Shown: positions 8,537 to 18,328, counted from the stretch's first letter. The stretch is DNA of 64,000 bases from Oceanobacillus sojae (GCF_900162665.1 NZ_LT727812.1:700865-764864); one strand, 5' to 3'. Made by a program: numbers and translations. The notes: a model not told the origin generated them from the letters alone.

Positions 8537-8556
8537 AATTTAATGAGGTGAGAAAA

Positions 8557-11500
8557 ATGAAGGAAGCAAGTGCAGCACGTGAATTAAGAATTCGGAAAGA
8601 GTGGGAAAAGAATCATACTTTCGAGCACTCTATTTCCAACAGAGAAGGCAGAGAAACCTTTGTCTTTTACGAAGGACCGCCGACAGCAAACGGTCTGCCA
8701 CATGCCGGTCATGCTCTTGGCAGAACAATAAAGGACTTTGTAGCAAGATATAAAACCATGTCCGGCTATCAGGTTTTACGGAAAGCAGGTTGGGATACTC
8801 ATGGTCTCCCGGTTGAATTAGAAGTCGAAAAGCAATTAAACATCCGCGGGAAGGATCAAATTGAGGAGTATGGAATCGAAAACTTCATTGAGCAATGTAA
8901 AAAAAGTGTCTTCACTTATGAAAATGAATGGAAGCAATTTACTGAGGCACTTGGTTATTGGGTGGATATGGATAATCCTTATATCACACTGAATAACGAT
9001 TATATTGAATCAGTCTGGCACATCCTTTCTCATATCCACAAGAAGGATTATTTATACCAGGGCCATCGTGTTGTTCCCTACTGTCCGCATTGTGAGACCT
9101 CCCTAAGCTCTCATGAAGTGGCTCAGGGGTATAAAGATGTAATTGATTTATCTGCGACTGCCAAGTTTCAGATTGCAGGAAAAGAAAATGAGTATCTGTT
9201 AGGCTGGACCACGACACCGTGGACACTGCCCGCCAATGTAGCTCTCGCTGTAAACCCGGAAATGGATTATGTACGTTTGCAGCAGGGAAATGAAATATAT
9301 ATCGTAGCAAAATCGTTAGCCCAGGATGTGATGAAGGAAGATTATAAAGTCTTAGAAGCTGTCAAAGGACAGAATTTAATTGGTATTTCTTATCATCCGC
9401 CATTTGATTTTGCAGATGTTTCCAACGGGCATGTAGTGATTGGTGCAGATTTTGTGACAGATACAAGCGGTACTGGAATTGTTCATATAGCGCCGGCACA
9501 CGGAGAGGATGACTATAAAGCTGTTCAGGAGAATCATCTTGATTTTATTCATGTTGTCGATACAAAAGGACGCTATAAAGATGTGATTGCGCCGCTTGCA
9601 GGAAAATTTGTCAAAGACTGTGATGTAGATATTATCAAAATGCTTGCTGAAAAAGACCTTCTATTTGATAAAGAAAAATATGAGCACAGCTATCCGCATT
9701 GCTGGCGTTGTGACACTCCCCTTCTCTATTATGCAATGGAAGGCTGGTTTATCAAGACAACGGCAGTAAAAGAAAAGATGATAGAAAATAACCAAAAGAC
9801 GGAGTGGCTTCCTTCTCATATGAAAGAAGGCAGATTCGGCAACTTCTTGGATAATATGGTCGATTGGAATATCGGGCGAAACCGCTACTGGGGAACGCCG
9901 CTTAACGTCTGGGTCTGTGATGACTGCGGAGCACAGAAATCACCGGGCTCCATCAAAGAATTACGGAAGCTGTCTGTCGATCCGCTCCCCGAGGATATTG
10001 AATTGCATAAGCCTTATGTAGATAACATCCATTTTGCCTGTGACTGCGGAGGTAAGATGCACCGGACCAGTGAGGTGATTGATGTCTGGTTTGACAGTGG
10101 ATCCATGCCGTTTGCCCAGTATCATTATCCTTTTGAAAATGAAGCGTTTTTCCAGAGCCAATACCCTGCTGATGTTGTTATCGAAGGTGTTGATCAGACA
10201 CGAGGCTGGTTTTACAGTTTATTGGCCGTTTCCACCTTATTCACCGGGAAACCACCATACAAACGCGTGCTGTCACTAGGACATATCTTAGATGAAAACG
10301 GACGGAAAATGTCCAAGAGTAAAGGAAATGCCCTATCACCCATTGATTTAATCAATGAATTTGGCGCGGACGCACTCAGATGGGCTTTACTTGCCGACAG
10401 CTCCCCGTGGAATAATAAGCGTTTTTCCAAAAAGACCGTCAGCCAGGCAAAATCAAAAGTGCTGGATACACTTTTAAATGTGTATTCCTTCTATCAGATG
10501 TATGCCAAAATCGATAACTTTCACCCTGAAAAAGATTCAGAGGGCAGACAGACCATGCTTGATAAATGGGTGATCTCCCGCTTGAATACGGTAATTCAGC
10601 AGGTCACGCAAAGCTTAGATGCCTATGATATCACCAAAGGGGCAAGGGAGATTTCATTATTTATCGATGAAGTCAGCAACTGGTATGTCAGACGTTCCAG
10701 ACAGCGTTTCTGGAGTACAGGAATGACAGAGGATAAGCGGGCAGCATTCCATACCTTATTTGAAGTGCTGAAAAAGCTCGCGCAAATCATGGCGCCTTAT
10801 ACACCATTCGTAACGGAGGAAATTTACTCTGATTTAATTGGCTCAAGTGTCCATCTGTCCGATTTCCCGGAAGCTGATAAAGCACAAATTGATGCAGAAC
10901 TCGAAAAGGATATGGATGCTGTACTACAAATTATCGAGCAAGGACGTTCTCTGCGGAACACTGCGGGAATAAAAACAAAACAGCCTTTATCTCAACTGGT
11001 TGTGATGCCAAAAGAGGATATTGATTTTGATGGATTAGAAAACTATAAATCCATTATCAAAGAAGAGTTGAACGTAAAAGATGTACCATTTAAGCAATTG
11101 AATAATCGGCTTGTACAATTAGCTTTTAAACTAAACTTCTCTGTTGCCGGTCCGAAAGTCGGCAAAGCTGTCGGTCAATTAAAAAATAAAGTAGAAGCAT
11201 TATCTGACGCCGAAAAAGAAAAATTCATCGCAGATAAGGAATACCCTTTTACCCTGCAATCTGGTGAAACAATTACTTTAACAACAGAGGATGTGCTTAT
11301 TGAAAAGAATGGTACAGATGGATTTGCATTAACGGAAGGAAACATGTTTATAACTTTGTTAGATATCCGTTTAACAGAAGAACTAAAAGAAGAAGGCTTT
11401 GTCAGAGAATTTGTCCGTGCTGTCCAGACCTACCGCAAAGAATTGAATTTGCCAGTCGAACAGCGTGTGCAGTTATTTGTGGATACAGATGCTGCTTCCC

Positions 11501-11634
11501 GGCGCATTTTAACTAAATTTAATAAGCTGGTGCATAAACATCTTATTCTTGACTCTGTCCAGTTTGAGAAAAAGGATGGTATGAAGTCATTTGAAGCGGA
11601 AGGACATGTAATAGAATTATTTATACAAGGTTAA
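8557..11634 (+). CDS. ileS: isoleucyl-tRNA synthetase, type 2
   Basis: A 1025-residue class I aminoacyl-tRNA synthetase that charges tRNA-Ile. The start is the ATG after GAGGTG; a GTG nine bases earlier overlaps that site. The HIGH motif reads HAGH (49-52), [10 protein letters not shown] follows, and KMSKS is near residue 583, with a central editing domain. Length, the [11 protein letters not shown] form and the C-terminal region are those of the eukaryote-like IleRS2 group, which includes mupirocin-insensitive enzymes such as MupA. The active-site signature is in the normal order. It is single and controlled by the T-box. A housekeeping type-1 copy may exist elsewhere, which cannot be seen here. 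Confidence 0.93.
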   Translation: MKEASAARELRIRKEWEKNHTFEHSISNREGRETFVFYEGPPTANGLPHAGHALGRTIKDFVARYKTMSGYQVLRKAGWDTHGLPVELEVEKQLNIRGKDQIEEYGIENFIEQCKKSVFTYENEWKQFTEALGYWVDMDNPYITLNNDYIESVWHILSHIHKKDYLYQGHRVVPYCPHCETSLSSHEVAQGYKDVIDLSATAKFQIAGKENEYLLGWTTTPWTLPANVALAVNPEMDYVRLQQGNEIYIVAKSLAQDVMKEDYKVLEAVKGQNLIGISYHPPFDFADVSNGHVVIGADFVTDTSGTGIVHIAPAHGEDDYKAVQENHLDFIHVVDTKGRYKDVIAPLAGKFVKDCDVDIIKMLAEKDLLFDKEKYEHSYPHCWRCDTPLLYYAMEGWFIKTTAVKEKMIENNQKTEWLPSHMKEGRFGNFLDNMVDWNIGRNRYWGTPLNVWVCDDCGAQKSPGSIKELRKLSVDPLPEDIELHKPYVDNIHFACDCGGKMHRTSEVIDVWFDSGSMPFAQYHYPFENEAFFQSQYPADVVIEGVDQTRGWFYSLLAVSTLFTGKPPYKRVLSLGHILDENGRKMSKSKGNALSPIDLINEFGADALRWALLADSSPWNNKRFSKKTVSQAKSKVLDTLLNVYSFYQMYAKIDNFHPEKDSEGRQTMLDKWVISRLNTVIQQVTQSLDAYDITKGAREISLFIDEVSNWYVRRSRQRFWSTGMTEDKRAAFHTLFEVLKKLAQIMAPYTPFVTEEIYSDLIGSSVHLSDFPEADKAQIDAELEKDMDAVLQIIEQGRSLRNTAGIKTKQPLSQLVVMPKEDIDFDGLENYKSIIKEELNVKDVPFKQLNNRLVQLAFKLNFSVAGPKVGKAVGQLKNKVEALSDAEKEKFIADKEYPFTLQSGETITLTTEDVLIEKNGTDGFALTEGNMFITLLDIRLTEELKEEGFVREFVRAVQTYRKELNLPVEQRVQLFVDTDAASRRILTKFNKLVHKHLILDSVQFEKKDGMKSFEAEGHVIELFIQG

Positions 11635-11641
11635 GAGAGAA

Positions 11642-11672
11642 AAGCAGATCGAACATTGTGTTTGATCTGCTT
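11642..11672 (+). terminator. terminator after ileS
   Basis: AAGCAGATC and GATCTGCTT form a hairpin followed by TCTTT, eight bases past the stop codon. Confidence 0.8.
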
Positions 11673-11682
11673 CTTTACTTAC

Positions 11683-12282
11683 TTAATAAACTTTATAAGC
11701 CTGCCCTGTCTGCGCACCAAAAATGCTTTTCCTGTAGGCTAATCCAATCCGTTTGGAGGAAACGGGCTCAAACCCTTGGAACAGCTTACCATATTTTTCT
11801 TTCGATTTCTCAAGCATGGACGGGCTGACATGATTAATCCGGATTCCACGCGGCATTTCAATCGCTGCTGATTTAACAAATGCTGATACACCGCCATTTG
11901 CCATTGCAGAAGAGGATGCTGTTTTCAATGGATCGTCCATTAATACACCTGTTGTCAGTGTAATACTTCCATTATCTTTCAGATAGTGCAGGCCGATTAA
12001 TACCAGATTCACCTGTCCCAGCTGCTTGCTATTTACAGCAATCATATTCTGCTCCGGTGTCAGCTCATCCACCGTTGCAAAGTGTGCCGAACCAGCTGCA
12101 CAAATAATAGCATCTACCTGACCGACCTTTTCAAAAAGTGCTTTTATGCTTTCTTCAGAAGTAATATCTACTGGATATTCTGAAGAATTTCGGCTTGCCA
12201 GAATAAATTCTGCATCATTCTTCAACTCTTCATATACGATTTCTCCGATTGATCCTGTTGCTCCGACTAATAAGATTTTCAT
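11683..12282 (-). CDS. short SDR-like NAD(P)-binding protein
   Basis: A 199-residue protein with the N-terminal nucleotide motif GATGSIG (8-14) and an SDR-like fold to the end. It is shorter than classical SDRs and has no YxxxK; MANGGVSAFVKSAA takes its place, so the chemistry may differ. Family members of this length are annotated simply as short-chain dehydrogenase. GAGGAGAGG precedes the ATG. It is convergent with ileS and upstream of the nhaC terminator, so it is its own unit. Function unknown beyond NAD(P) binding. Confidence 0.8.
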   Translation of the reverse strand: MKILLVGATGSIGEIVYEELKNDAEFILASRNSSEYPVDITSEESIKALFEKVGQVDAIICAAGSAHFATVDELTPEQNMIAVNSKQLGQVNLVLIGLHYLKDNGSITLTTGVLMDDPLKTASSSAMANGGVSAFVKSAAIEMPRGIRINHVSPSMLEKSKEKYGKLFQGFEPVSSKRIGLAYRKSIFGAQTGQAYKVY

Positions 12283-12358
12283 ATTCTGCCTCTCCTCATT
12301 TCTGAAAAATTTTATATATTTTCTTTGTTATAGTATCTCATGAATTTATAAAAGATGT

Positions 12359-12407
12359 AAAACATCCTCTTTTTGATTCAGATAACAAATCAAAAAGAGG
12401 ATGTTTT
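12359..12407 (-). terminator. terminator after nhaC
   Basis: A long perfect stem (AAAACATCCTCTTTTTGATT and its complement) with a nine-base loop and flanking T, just past the stop of the NhaC gene. Confidence 0.9.
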
Positions 12408-12420
12408 AAGTGAGTAATAT

Positions 12421-13866
12421 TTATTTTTCTATTTTAACTTCCGGATTATCTCCAGAATCTTCATCTGTTATTTTTGCAATACCGATACCTGTGTAACCCA
12501 GAATAATCGCAAAAATAAATCCAATATAACAAAGAATCGCCCATGGCGCATAGCTCAACGTTGAAACTCCCAATGTTCCGGCCATAAATACCCCGGCTGA
12601 GGACCAGGGAACAAGCGGAACAACGACGGTTCCCGAATCCTCCAGAGTTCTGGACAAGTTTTTAGCCTGTAAATTATTTTTCTTATATGTGTCCTTAAAG
12701 GTTTCCCCCGGCACAATAATAGAAAGATATGAATTCCCGGTAACCAACGCCATCGTAATACATGAAAGTACAGTGGTCAGGATTAAGTCTCCTGTACGTT
12801 TCACCACTTTCATAAGTGCTTGAATAATTACTTCCAGTGATCCTGATTTCGTCATGATTCCTGCAAAAATAAAAGCAGAGAAAGCAATCAGAACTACACC
12901 TGTCATGGATTGCATTCCACCCTGATGCACGAGACTTAGCACTTCGGGTATAACTGTATTAGGATCAAAATTTGTACGGTTTACCATAGCTACATCGAAT
13001 CCGGTAACCGTCGAAGCAAAAATATCTGTTACACTGAATCCTTGGACAAATTTACTTATAATCCCGGCAACGATAGATGAAACAATAATGGTTGGCAGGG
13101 TCGGCTTTTTTCTGATTGCGCCATATAAAACAATTGCCGGCGGAATCAGCAGAAGAATATTCCAATCGAACATAGCTGTCAGTGTTTCCAGCATCACATT
13201 CATCGTTTCTGGAGTAGAAGCTTCAGCTGAAGAAACATTGAAACCTACAAATAAGTATACAATCATACTGATAACAGCAGCAGGAATGGTCGTCCAAAGC
13301 ATGTGACGAATATGTTCATACAGCTCACTGCCGGCAGCTATAGGAGCCAGGTTGGTTGTATCTGAAAGCGGAGATAGTTTATCGCCAAAATAAGCCCCGG
13401 CTACAACCGCTCCGGCAGTTGCTGGCAGGCTTGCTCCAAGTCCGGTTGCAATTCCCATTAACGCAACTCCAACAGTACCTGCTGATCCCCATGAGGTTCC
13501 TGTCACAATAGAAATAATTGCCGAAACGACAAAAGCTATCAGGACAATAAATGTCGGGTCAATAATTTTCAATCCATAATAAATCATCATTGGAATCGTA
13601 CCGGCAATCATCCATGTTCCGATAAGAATACCAATCGAAATTAGAATCAGAATAGCAGGCATGGCCTGTTTAATTTTTTCCTGGATCCCCTCCATCATTT
13701 CATCCCATGTGTACCCTAACCTCCATGCAATGAACCCTGCATATACAGAAGCTAAAATCAACAAAGGTTCTGGACTGAAGCCATACACACCAAAACCGAT
13801 AGCAAGTAATAGCAGCATCACAACAATTGGCGAAAAAGCTTCAAATAAATTAGGTTGTTTTCTCAT
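12421..13866 (-). CDS. NhaC-family Na+/H+ antiporter-type transporter
   Basis: A 481-residue polytopic membrane protein of about eleven to twelve helices. The family-typical stretches GTSWGSAGT and DTTNLAPIAAGS lie in the middle. NhaC proteins exchange Na+ for H+, and some relatives (such as MleN) couple this to organic acids. Here the gene follows the isoaspartyl dipeptidase gene by 20 bases, under the same sigma-54 promoter, so uptake of a peptide or aspartate-type substrate coupled to Na+ is possible; that is an inference. AAAGGA precedes the ATG. Confidence 0.9.
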   Translation of the reverse strand: MRKQPNLFEAFSPIVVMLLLLAIGFGVYGFSPEPLLILASVYAGFIAWRLGYTWDEMMEGIQEKIKQAMPAILILISIGILIGTWMIAGTIPMMIYYGLKIIDPTFIVLIAFVVSAIISIVTGTSWGSAGTVGVALMGIATGLGASLPATAGAVVAGAYFGDKLSPLSDTTNLAPIAAGSELYEHIRHMLWTTIPAAVISMIVYLFVGFNVSSAEASTPETMNVMLETLTAMFDWNILLLIPPAIVLYGAIRKKPTLPTIIVSSIVAGIISKFVQGFSVTDIFASTVTGFDVAMVNRTNFDPNTVIPEVLSLVHQGGMQSMTGVVLIAFSAFIFAGIMTKSGSLEVIIQALMKVVKRTGDLILTTVLSCITMALVTGNSYLSIIVPGETFKDTYKKNNLQAKNLSRTLEDSGTVVVPLVPWSSAGVFMAGTLGVSTLSYAPWAILCYIGFIFAIILGYTGIGIAKITDEDSGDNPEVKIEK

Positions 13867-13886
13867 CTGTAAAATCCTTTCTCTTT

Positions 13887-15038
13887 TTATTTTTCAAAGG
13901 TTCCTTTCACAAGAAGCTTTTTATTTTCTAACATATGACGCCCTTTCGCAAATACATGCTCAAGCGACAGTGTTTCTTTATCTAAAATAAGTACATCGGC
14001 ATCATGATCCTCTTGAATCCTGCCCTTCCTATCCATTTTCAAAGCAGCGGCAGTATTACTTGTCACCAGCGGAAGAACTTCCTCTAAAGACATTGCCTGA
14101 TTTTTCACTGTTGCAATGACTTGCTGATACAACGTTTGTGTGCTTGCGACTCCAAAGCCGATCAATTTTCCTCCTTCATCAAACTTCGGCAGACTGCCAT
14201 TGCCGTCGGAAGAAATAGTCAAATGCTGCATATCCCCGTCATTCTTTTTATAATACGCAACCCACTCACCTGTTTCATCATCAGCTGTGATATCGACATA
14301 GCTTCCCTTGTTTGCCAGACGTATTGCATCATCCAGCAGCTCCTGACTGCGGGTAATATGTGTAGCATATAGATTCGAGGCAGGCAATTCATACTCCTCT
14401 AAAAGCTGATGCAGCAGGGATAAATATTCCTTCCCGGGACCAGTGTGAAAATGTGTTACTCCAGCTTTTCCGCTGAGCATGCCGCCTACACGTGCTTCTC
14501 CTGCGATTTTAGCCAATTCATGCAGGGAAGGCTGTCCGGAGCGGGAATCGGAAATAGCAATCTCAGCCGCTCCAATGATTTTATCGAACAGAATAATATC
14601 TTCTTTTACACTAGCTGTAATTGTTGTTGTAGGAACGGCATAGTTCCCTGTATAAATAAATGCGGTCATTCCTTCCTCTTCCAGTCCGCGTGCTTTTGCA
14701 AGAAGGGAGGTCATATGACGGGTTGTTCCATCCGTTCCTAACAGACCGACAACTGTCGTAATCCCAGATTGAATCATATCGCTCAGTTGTATTTCCGGGG
14801 TCCGGGTCGCAAAGCCCCCCTCTCCGCCTCCGCCAATTATGTGAACATGCGGATCAATAAAGCCCGGCACAGCATAAGCGCCGTCAACATCCACTATTTT
14901 ATAGTCAATACCTAATCCTTTTACCGCTTCCTCATCCACTTCACCTATTTTGGCAATTCTTTGATCAACCAATAAAATAGATGCTTTCCCTAATGACTCG
15001 GGAGCATAAACTTCTGCATTTTTAATTAATGTAATCAT
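13887..15038 (-). CDS. iadA: isoaspartyl (beta-aspartyl) dipeptidase
   Basis: A 383-residue amidohydrolase closely resembling IadA, which splits beta-aspartyl dipeptides left from damaged proteins. Seen: the metal motif DPHVH, the glycine-rich loop IIGGGGEGG, HFHTGPGK, ATHITRSQ and SSDGNGS with the catalytic Asp. At the position where the E. coli enzyme is known for a carboxylated Lys, this protein seems to have Glu (AAEIAISDSRS). The ATG at 15038 follows GGAGGT by seven bases and is preferred over one 15 bases upstream. First gene of the iadA-nhaC operon, with a sigma-54 promoter about 100 bases upstream. Confidence 0.92.
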   Translation of the reverse strand: MITLIKNAEVYAPESLGKASILLVDQRIAKIGEVDEEAVKGLGIDYKIVDVDGAYAVPGFIDPHVHIIGGGGEGGFATRTPEIQLSDMIQSGITTVVGLLGTDGTTRHMTSLLAKARGLEEEGMTAFIYTGNYAVPTTTITASVKEDIILFDKIIGAAEIAISDSRSGQPSLHELAKIAGEARVGGMLSGKAGVTHFHTGPGKEYLSLLHQLLEEYELPASNLYATHITRSQELLDDAIRLANKGSYVDITADDETGEWVAYYKKNDGDMQHLTISSDGNGSLPKFDEGGKLIGFGVASTQTLYQQVIATVKNQAMSLEEVLPLVTSNTAAALKMDRKGRIQEDHDADVLILDKETLSLEHVFAKGRHMLENKKLLVKGTFEK

Positions 15039-15133
15039 GCATCTGACCTCCATTTGCTAAATAATACTTATTTTCTGAAAAAACACTTAACAGTTATTGT
15101 GCTGTTTTCAAATAAAATGCTATAGTGTACAAT

Positions 15134-15150
15134 ATGCAAAAAACATGCCA
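15134..15150 (-). promoter_or_regulatory. sigma-54 (-24/-12) promoter of iadA-nhaC
   Basis: On the minus strand TGGCAT-N5-TTGCAT matches the sigma-54 consensus TGGCAC-N5-TTGCW, with the GG and GC at the required spacing. It lies between the activator gene and iadA, exactly where the activator would be expected to work. Confidence 0.85.
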
Positions 15151-15200
15151 ATTAATTACAAAGCTTCATATAGCTGTTTTTCAAAAAATAAATAAATTTT

Positions 15201-15241
15201 AGGAGTGTTTATAGAACCAAAACAATCCTATAAACACTCCT
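15201..15241 (-). terminator. perfect hairpin between activator and iadA
   Basis: AGGAGTGTTTATAG and CTATAAACACTCCT are perfect 14-bp arms around a 13-base loop, then a T-rich stretch on the minus strand. It ends the activator gene. As it also lies 50-90 bp upstream of the -24 element, the DNA palindrome could double as an activator site; that is a guess. Confidence 0.75.
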
Positions 15242-15245
15242 AAAT

Positions 15246-17282
15246 TTAAATAGCCTCTATAATTTTTGCTCCCAGCTTCGTTATCCTGGTTCCCTGCTTC
15301 TTTATTCCAGTTTCTATTAAACCGTATTTTTTCAGCACTTCCAATTTTGTACGCAGTCTGCTCTCAGAAATTTTGTCAGAAAGCATTGCCTGTAATGTCG
15401 AACGGCCAATTCCTGTATTTTCACTCTGTGTAATAGATAAGCATTCTAAAATATCCTTAAAAACATTTGTATCTCCTGAATGCTCAAGCAGTCTTATTAT
15501 TTTTTCTGTCTGTAAATCGGGCAGGGAATTCTCCTTTATTTTAGATGGTAAATCAGTCAGGCTCACTTCCGGTCCGTTCACAATAACTGACAAATAAGTA
15601 ACCAGACTTTCCAATTCCCTGACATTTCCCGGCCACCTGTAAGAGGAAAGCTGATCCATCACATCCCGCGGAAAATGCAGCTGGCTATTTTTCTGTGCTA
15701 AGAAATAATTAATTAAATCGGGAATATCTTCCCTTCTTTCAGATAAAGAAGGTATTCTTAAAGGCAATTGATTTAAACGGAAAAACAAGTCGTCACGGAA
15801 CTCTCCATTTCTAACCATCTCCTCTAAATTTTTATTGGTTGCAGCAATAATCCGGACGTTAATCGGAATAACTTTATTTCCTCCGACCCGCATCACCTGT
15901 CTTTCCTGCAACACCCTTAAAATAGCAGCTTGAATTTTCAGCGGCGCGTCCCCTATTTCATCCAGAAAGATTGTCCCGTTTTGTGCTAATTCAAAAAGAC
16001 CTGCTTTTCCTCCTTTTCTTGCTCCTGTAAAAGCCCCTTCCTCATAGCCGAATAATTCACTTTCCGCGAGCGATTCAGAAATCCCGGCAAAGTTCACTGC
16101 TACAAACGGCCCCTTATTTCTGGAAGAATACTCATGAATAGACTGTGCAAAAATTTCTTTCCCTGTTCCGCTTTCTCCGGTGATTAATATGGTATAGTCA
16201 CTTTTGGCTAATCTTTTCGCAATATGCTGTGTCTCCGTAATCATCTGGCCGCTGCCAATGTTATCATCAAAGGAATACTTTGTGGTTAATCCCGTTTGCA
16301 GCTTCTTTTTCCGTATCTCCTGTTCCATCCGCTCTACATGTGTCACATCCTGAAAAACAAGAACAATACCTGAAAAAGCTTCATCAAGCAAAATTGGATT
16401 TAGTGTAACTAACAGATTTAAACCGCGTACCTGAACCAGTTGTCTGGGAATCGGCTGTTTGGTCTCCATAACTTTATCCATTTGAAATTCATGTAATACA
16501 TCCGCATAGTGCTTATGTAAGATATCCTGTCCGTCTATCCCTAAAATATTGCCTGCTTCTTCATTAAATAAGGAAACATGTCCTTCACTGTCAATAAAAA
16601 CAACACCATCCTGCACGGCATTGAGAACAGCCTGCAAACTGGAGTTAAAATAATTCTCATTCCGGACAGAATTGGCAAGCTCTCTGCCAATACGGGCAAA
16701 ATTTTTCACATAACCCATTGTTATATGATGAGCATGATCAAAATTACGCTTAAGTATTTTTGAAATATCAAAAAGTGTACTTAGATCAAGGCGTCTGTTT
16801 CCTAAATCAATAACGGATTCCAAATCTGCCGGAACAAGATTTGCCAATCCATGTGTAATCGCCACATCTATATTTTTCAAATCAGGTAAATGCTCCATAT
16901 CAGGAGAGTACGCGTAAAAGTCTAAGTAGTCGAACCCCAAATACTTCAGCATCGTTACAGATTCATAAGCAATAGCCTCATCATTGCTGACAAGCAGACA
17001 TCGTGTGGCTTTAGGCAATTCAAATAATTTTTCCAGCTTTTTAAAATCAATAGATCGATTGGCAATCAGCATAGGTGCCTTTGTCTTTTCAAAATCAATA
17101 AAATCTTCAACCAGGCTATCCGGGGCCGAAGATAGGATTAAATCCACATCCTCCAGATGAACCGGTAAAAAATGATTGCTGCGCAGCCGGATTTCATTTC
17201 CGAAAACCTCCCGAATATTATCACGAAACGTATAATAAAGATCAATTTCTTTGGTGAGTATCAGGATAACCGGTTTACTCAT
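15246..17282 (-). CDS. sigma-54-dependent transcriptional activator
   Basis: A 678-residue enhancer-binding protein. About residues 1-180 resemble a PrpR-type ligand-sensing domain, 210-315 a PAS domain, and 340-575 the AAA+ core with Walker A GESGTGKE (369-376), GAFTGA (417-422) and Walker B GTIFLDEIGD. The C-terminus is not the usual Fis helix but a winged-helix-like segment (STLQAMLSDKISESRLRTKL). Being directly upstream of a sigma-54 promoter, it very probably switches on iadA-nhaC in response to a small ligand. GGAG precedes the ATG. Confidence 0.93.
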   Translation of the reverse strand: MSKPVILILTKEIDLYYTFRDNIREVFGNEIRLRSNHFLPVHLEDVDLILSSAPDSLVEDFIDFEKTKAPMLIANRSIDFKKLEKLFELPKATRCLLVSNDEAIAYESVTMLKYLGFDYLDFYAYSPDMEHLPDLKNIDVAITHGLANLVPADLESVIDLGNRRLDLSTLFDISKILKRNFDHAHHITMGYVKNFARIGRELANSVRNENYFNSSLQAVLNAVQDGVVFIDSEGHVSLFNEEAGNILGIDGQDILHKHYADVLHEFQMDKVMETKQPIPRQLVQVRGLNLLVTLNPILLDEAFSGIVLVFQDVTHVERMEQEIRKKKLQTGLTTKYSFDDNIGSGQMITETQHIAKRLAKSDYTILITGESGTGKEIFAQSIHEYSSRNKGPFVAVNFAGISESLAESELFGYEEGAFTGARKGGKAGLFELAQNGTIFLDEIGDAPLKIQAAILRVLQERQVMRVGGNKVIPINVRIIAATNKNLEEMVRNGEFRDDLFFRLNQLPLRIPSLSERREDIPDLINYFLAQKNSQLHFPRDVMDQLSSYRWPGNVRELESLVTYLSVIVNGPEVSLTDLPSKIKENSLPDLQTEKIIRLLEHSGDTNVFKDILECLSITQSENTGIGRSTLQAMLSDKISESRLRTKLEVLKKYGLIETGIKKQGTRITKLGAKIIEAI

Positions 17283-17339
17283 AGGTGTTCACTCCAATCA
17301 GTTGTTGCGATAATTTAACAGTTAAAATCCTTGAATCAA

Positions 17340-17483
17340 TTATGTAATATAAATCATTAATATCACAAAAAATAACAAAGTCTCCACATTGGTTACATAC
17401 ACATTCGGTTTTGCTTTAGCAAACAGCTTTACGGGGGTTATTAAAATACCGATCCAGCCTAATATAATTGTGGGAATCGTCAT
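17340..17483 (-). CDS. small two-helix membrane protein (47 aa)
   Basis: The frame starts at an ATG six bases after AAGGAGAT and encodes two hydrophobic helices around residues 4-21 and 34-47, joined by a short loop KAKPNVYVTN. Its ATG overlaps the TGA of the 27-residue frame before it (ATGA), suggesting translational coupling. It lies between a methyltransferase and the sigma-54 activator, 57 bases before the latter. Small proteins of this form are often accessory subunits of transporters, but I do not recognise this one. Confidence 0.6.
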   Translation of the reverse strand: MTIPTIILGWIGILITPVKLFAKAKPNVYVTNVETLLFFVILMIYIT

Positions 17484-17563
17484 ATTTTATCTCCTTCCAC
17501 CTGTGTAGATTTTTTCCCTATCTTTTGTTCAGCCTTTTTTAATTGCTGTATATCCATATCCAT
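17480..17563 (-). CDS. 27-residue lysine-rich peptide
   Basis: A short frame, MDMDIQQLKKAEQKIGKK and nine more residues, ends in ATGA with the small membrane-protein gene. Its ribosome site (AGGTG) is moderate and it starts 18 bases after the methyltransferase stop. The charge pattern suggests one amphipathic helix. It may be a real small subunit or only a leader that couples translation. Confidence 0.35.
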   Translation of the reverse strand: MDMDIQQLKKAEQKIGKKSTQVEGDKI

Positions 17564-17581
17564 ATGCTATACACCTGCAAT

Positions 17582-18328
17582 TCATTTTCTGGCGAGTATC
17601 GTAAATTCCCAAGGGATATCCTCCCCATTCCAGCCGCGATGCTCATCAAACTTTTCCAATTGAAAACCGGAACCGATAACAGCATTAATAATGTCACTCA
17701 ATGTATATAAACGAATAGAAACGCTCGGAAAATCAGTCTGCTCCGCTTCATCAAAAAAATTTTTATAAGCTAAGTCACCTAATTGGAGATTCTTATTCCC
17801 AAAGTAACTTCCCTTTTCACTATCCGTCAAAATACACTTCCTTAGCGGATGAAAATCACTCAAAATCATTTTCCCATTCGTTTTTAACAGCGCATAAAGA
17901 ATACTCAGCAATTTTTCAATATCAGCAAAGTAATGCAGGATTCCGCCTTCAAGATATAAGACGTCAAAATAGTTCTGATACGCAGATAAGTCAATTTCAT
18001 AAATATCAGTCACAATATAATCAATAGTGGTTTTGGCATACCCGGCAAGCTCCAGAGCATACTGCTTATTTTCTTCTGAGATATCAAATACAATAACGTC
18101 TGCTCCAAGTAAAGCAATTGGAACTGCTTTTCTCCCATTAGATCCGCAAAGATTGGCAACCTTCTTCCCCTCTATATGTCTAAAATATTGCTTATGCTTC
18201 TTCAGATGAGTAATGGGATTCTTTATTATCTCTTCAGCTAATTTTTCCGGTGCTCCATATCTTTTATTCCAAAACTCATATGCCCGATGCTCCCAGGCAA
18301 TTTTATTTCTTTTACTCTGCTCATTCAT
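17582..18328 (-). CDS. class I SAM-dependent methyltransferase
   Basis: A 248-residue Rossmann-type methyltransferase. Motif I is VANLCGSNGRKAVPIA near residues 55-70, followed by the acidic end of strand 2 in VIVFDIS and motif post-I IVTDIYEID. YLEGGILHYF fits the motif IV region. It is cytoplasmic, without an accessory domain that would name the acceptor (small molecule more likely than nucleic acid). AGGGGGAG precedes the ATG. It is probably first in a run with the two tiny genes and perhaps the sigma-54 activator. Confidence 0.88.
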   Translation of the reverse strand: MNEQSKRNKIAWEHRAYEFWNKRYGAPEKLAEEIIKNPITHLKKHKQYFRHIEGKKVANLCGSNGRKAVPIALLGADVIVFDISEENKQYALELAGYAKTTIDYIVTDIYEIDLSAYQNYFDVLYLEGGILHYFADIEKLLSILYALLKTNGKMILSDFHPLRKCILTDSEKGSYFGNKNLQLGDLAYKNFFDEAEQTDFPSVSIRLYTLSDIINAVIGSGFQLEKFDEHRGWNGEDIPWEFTILARK

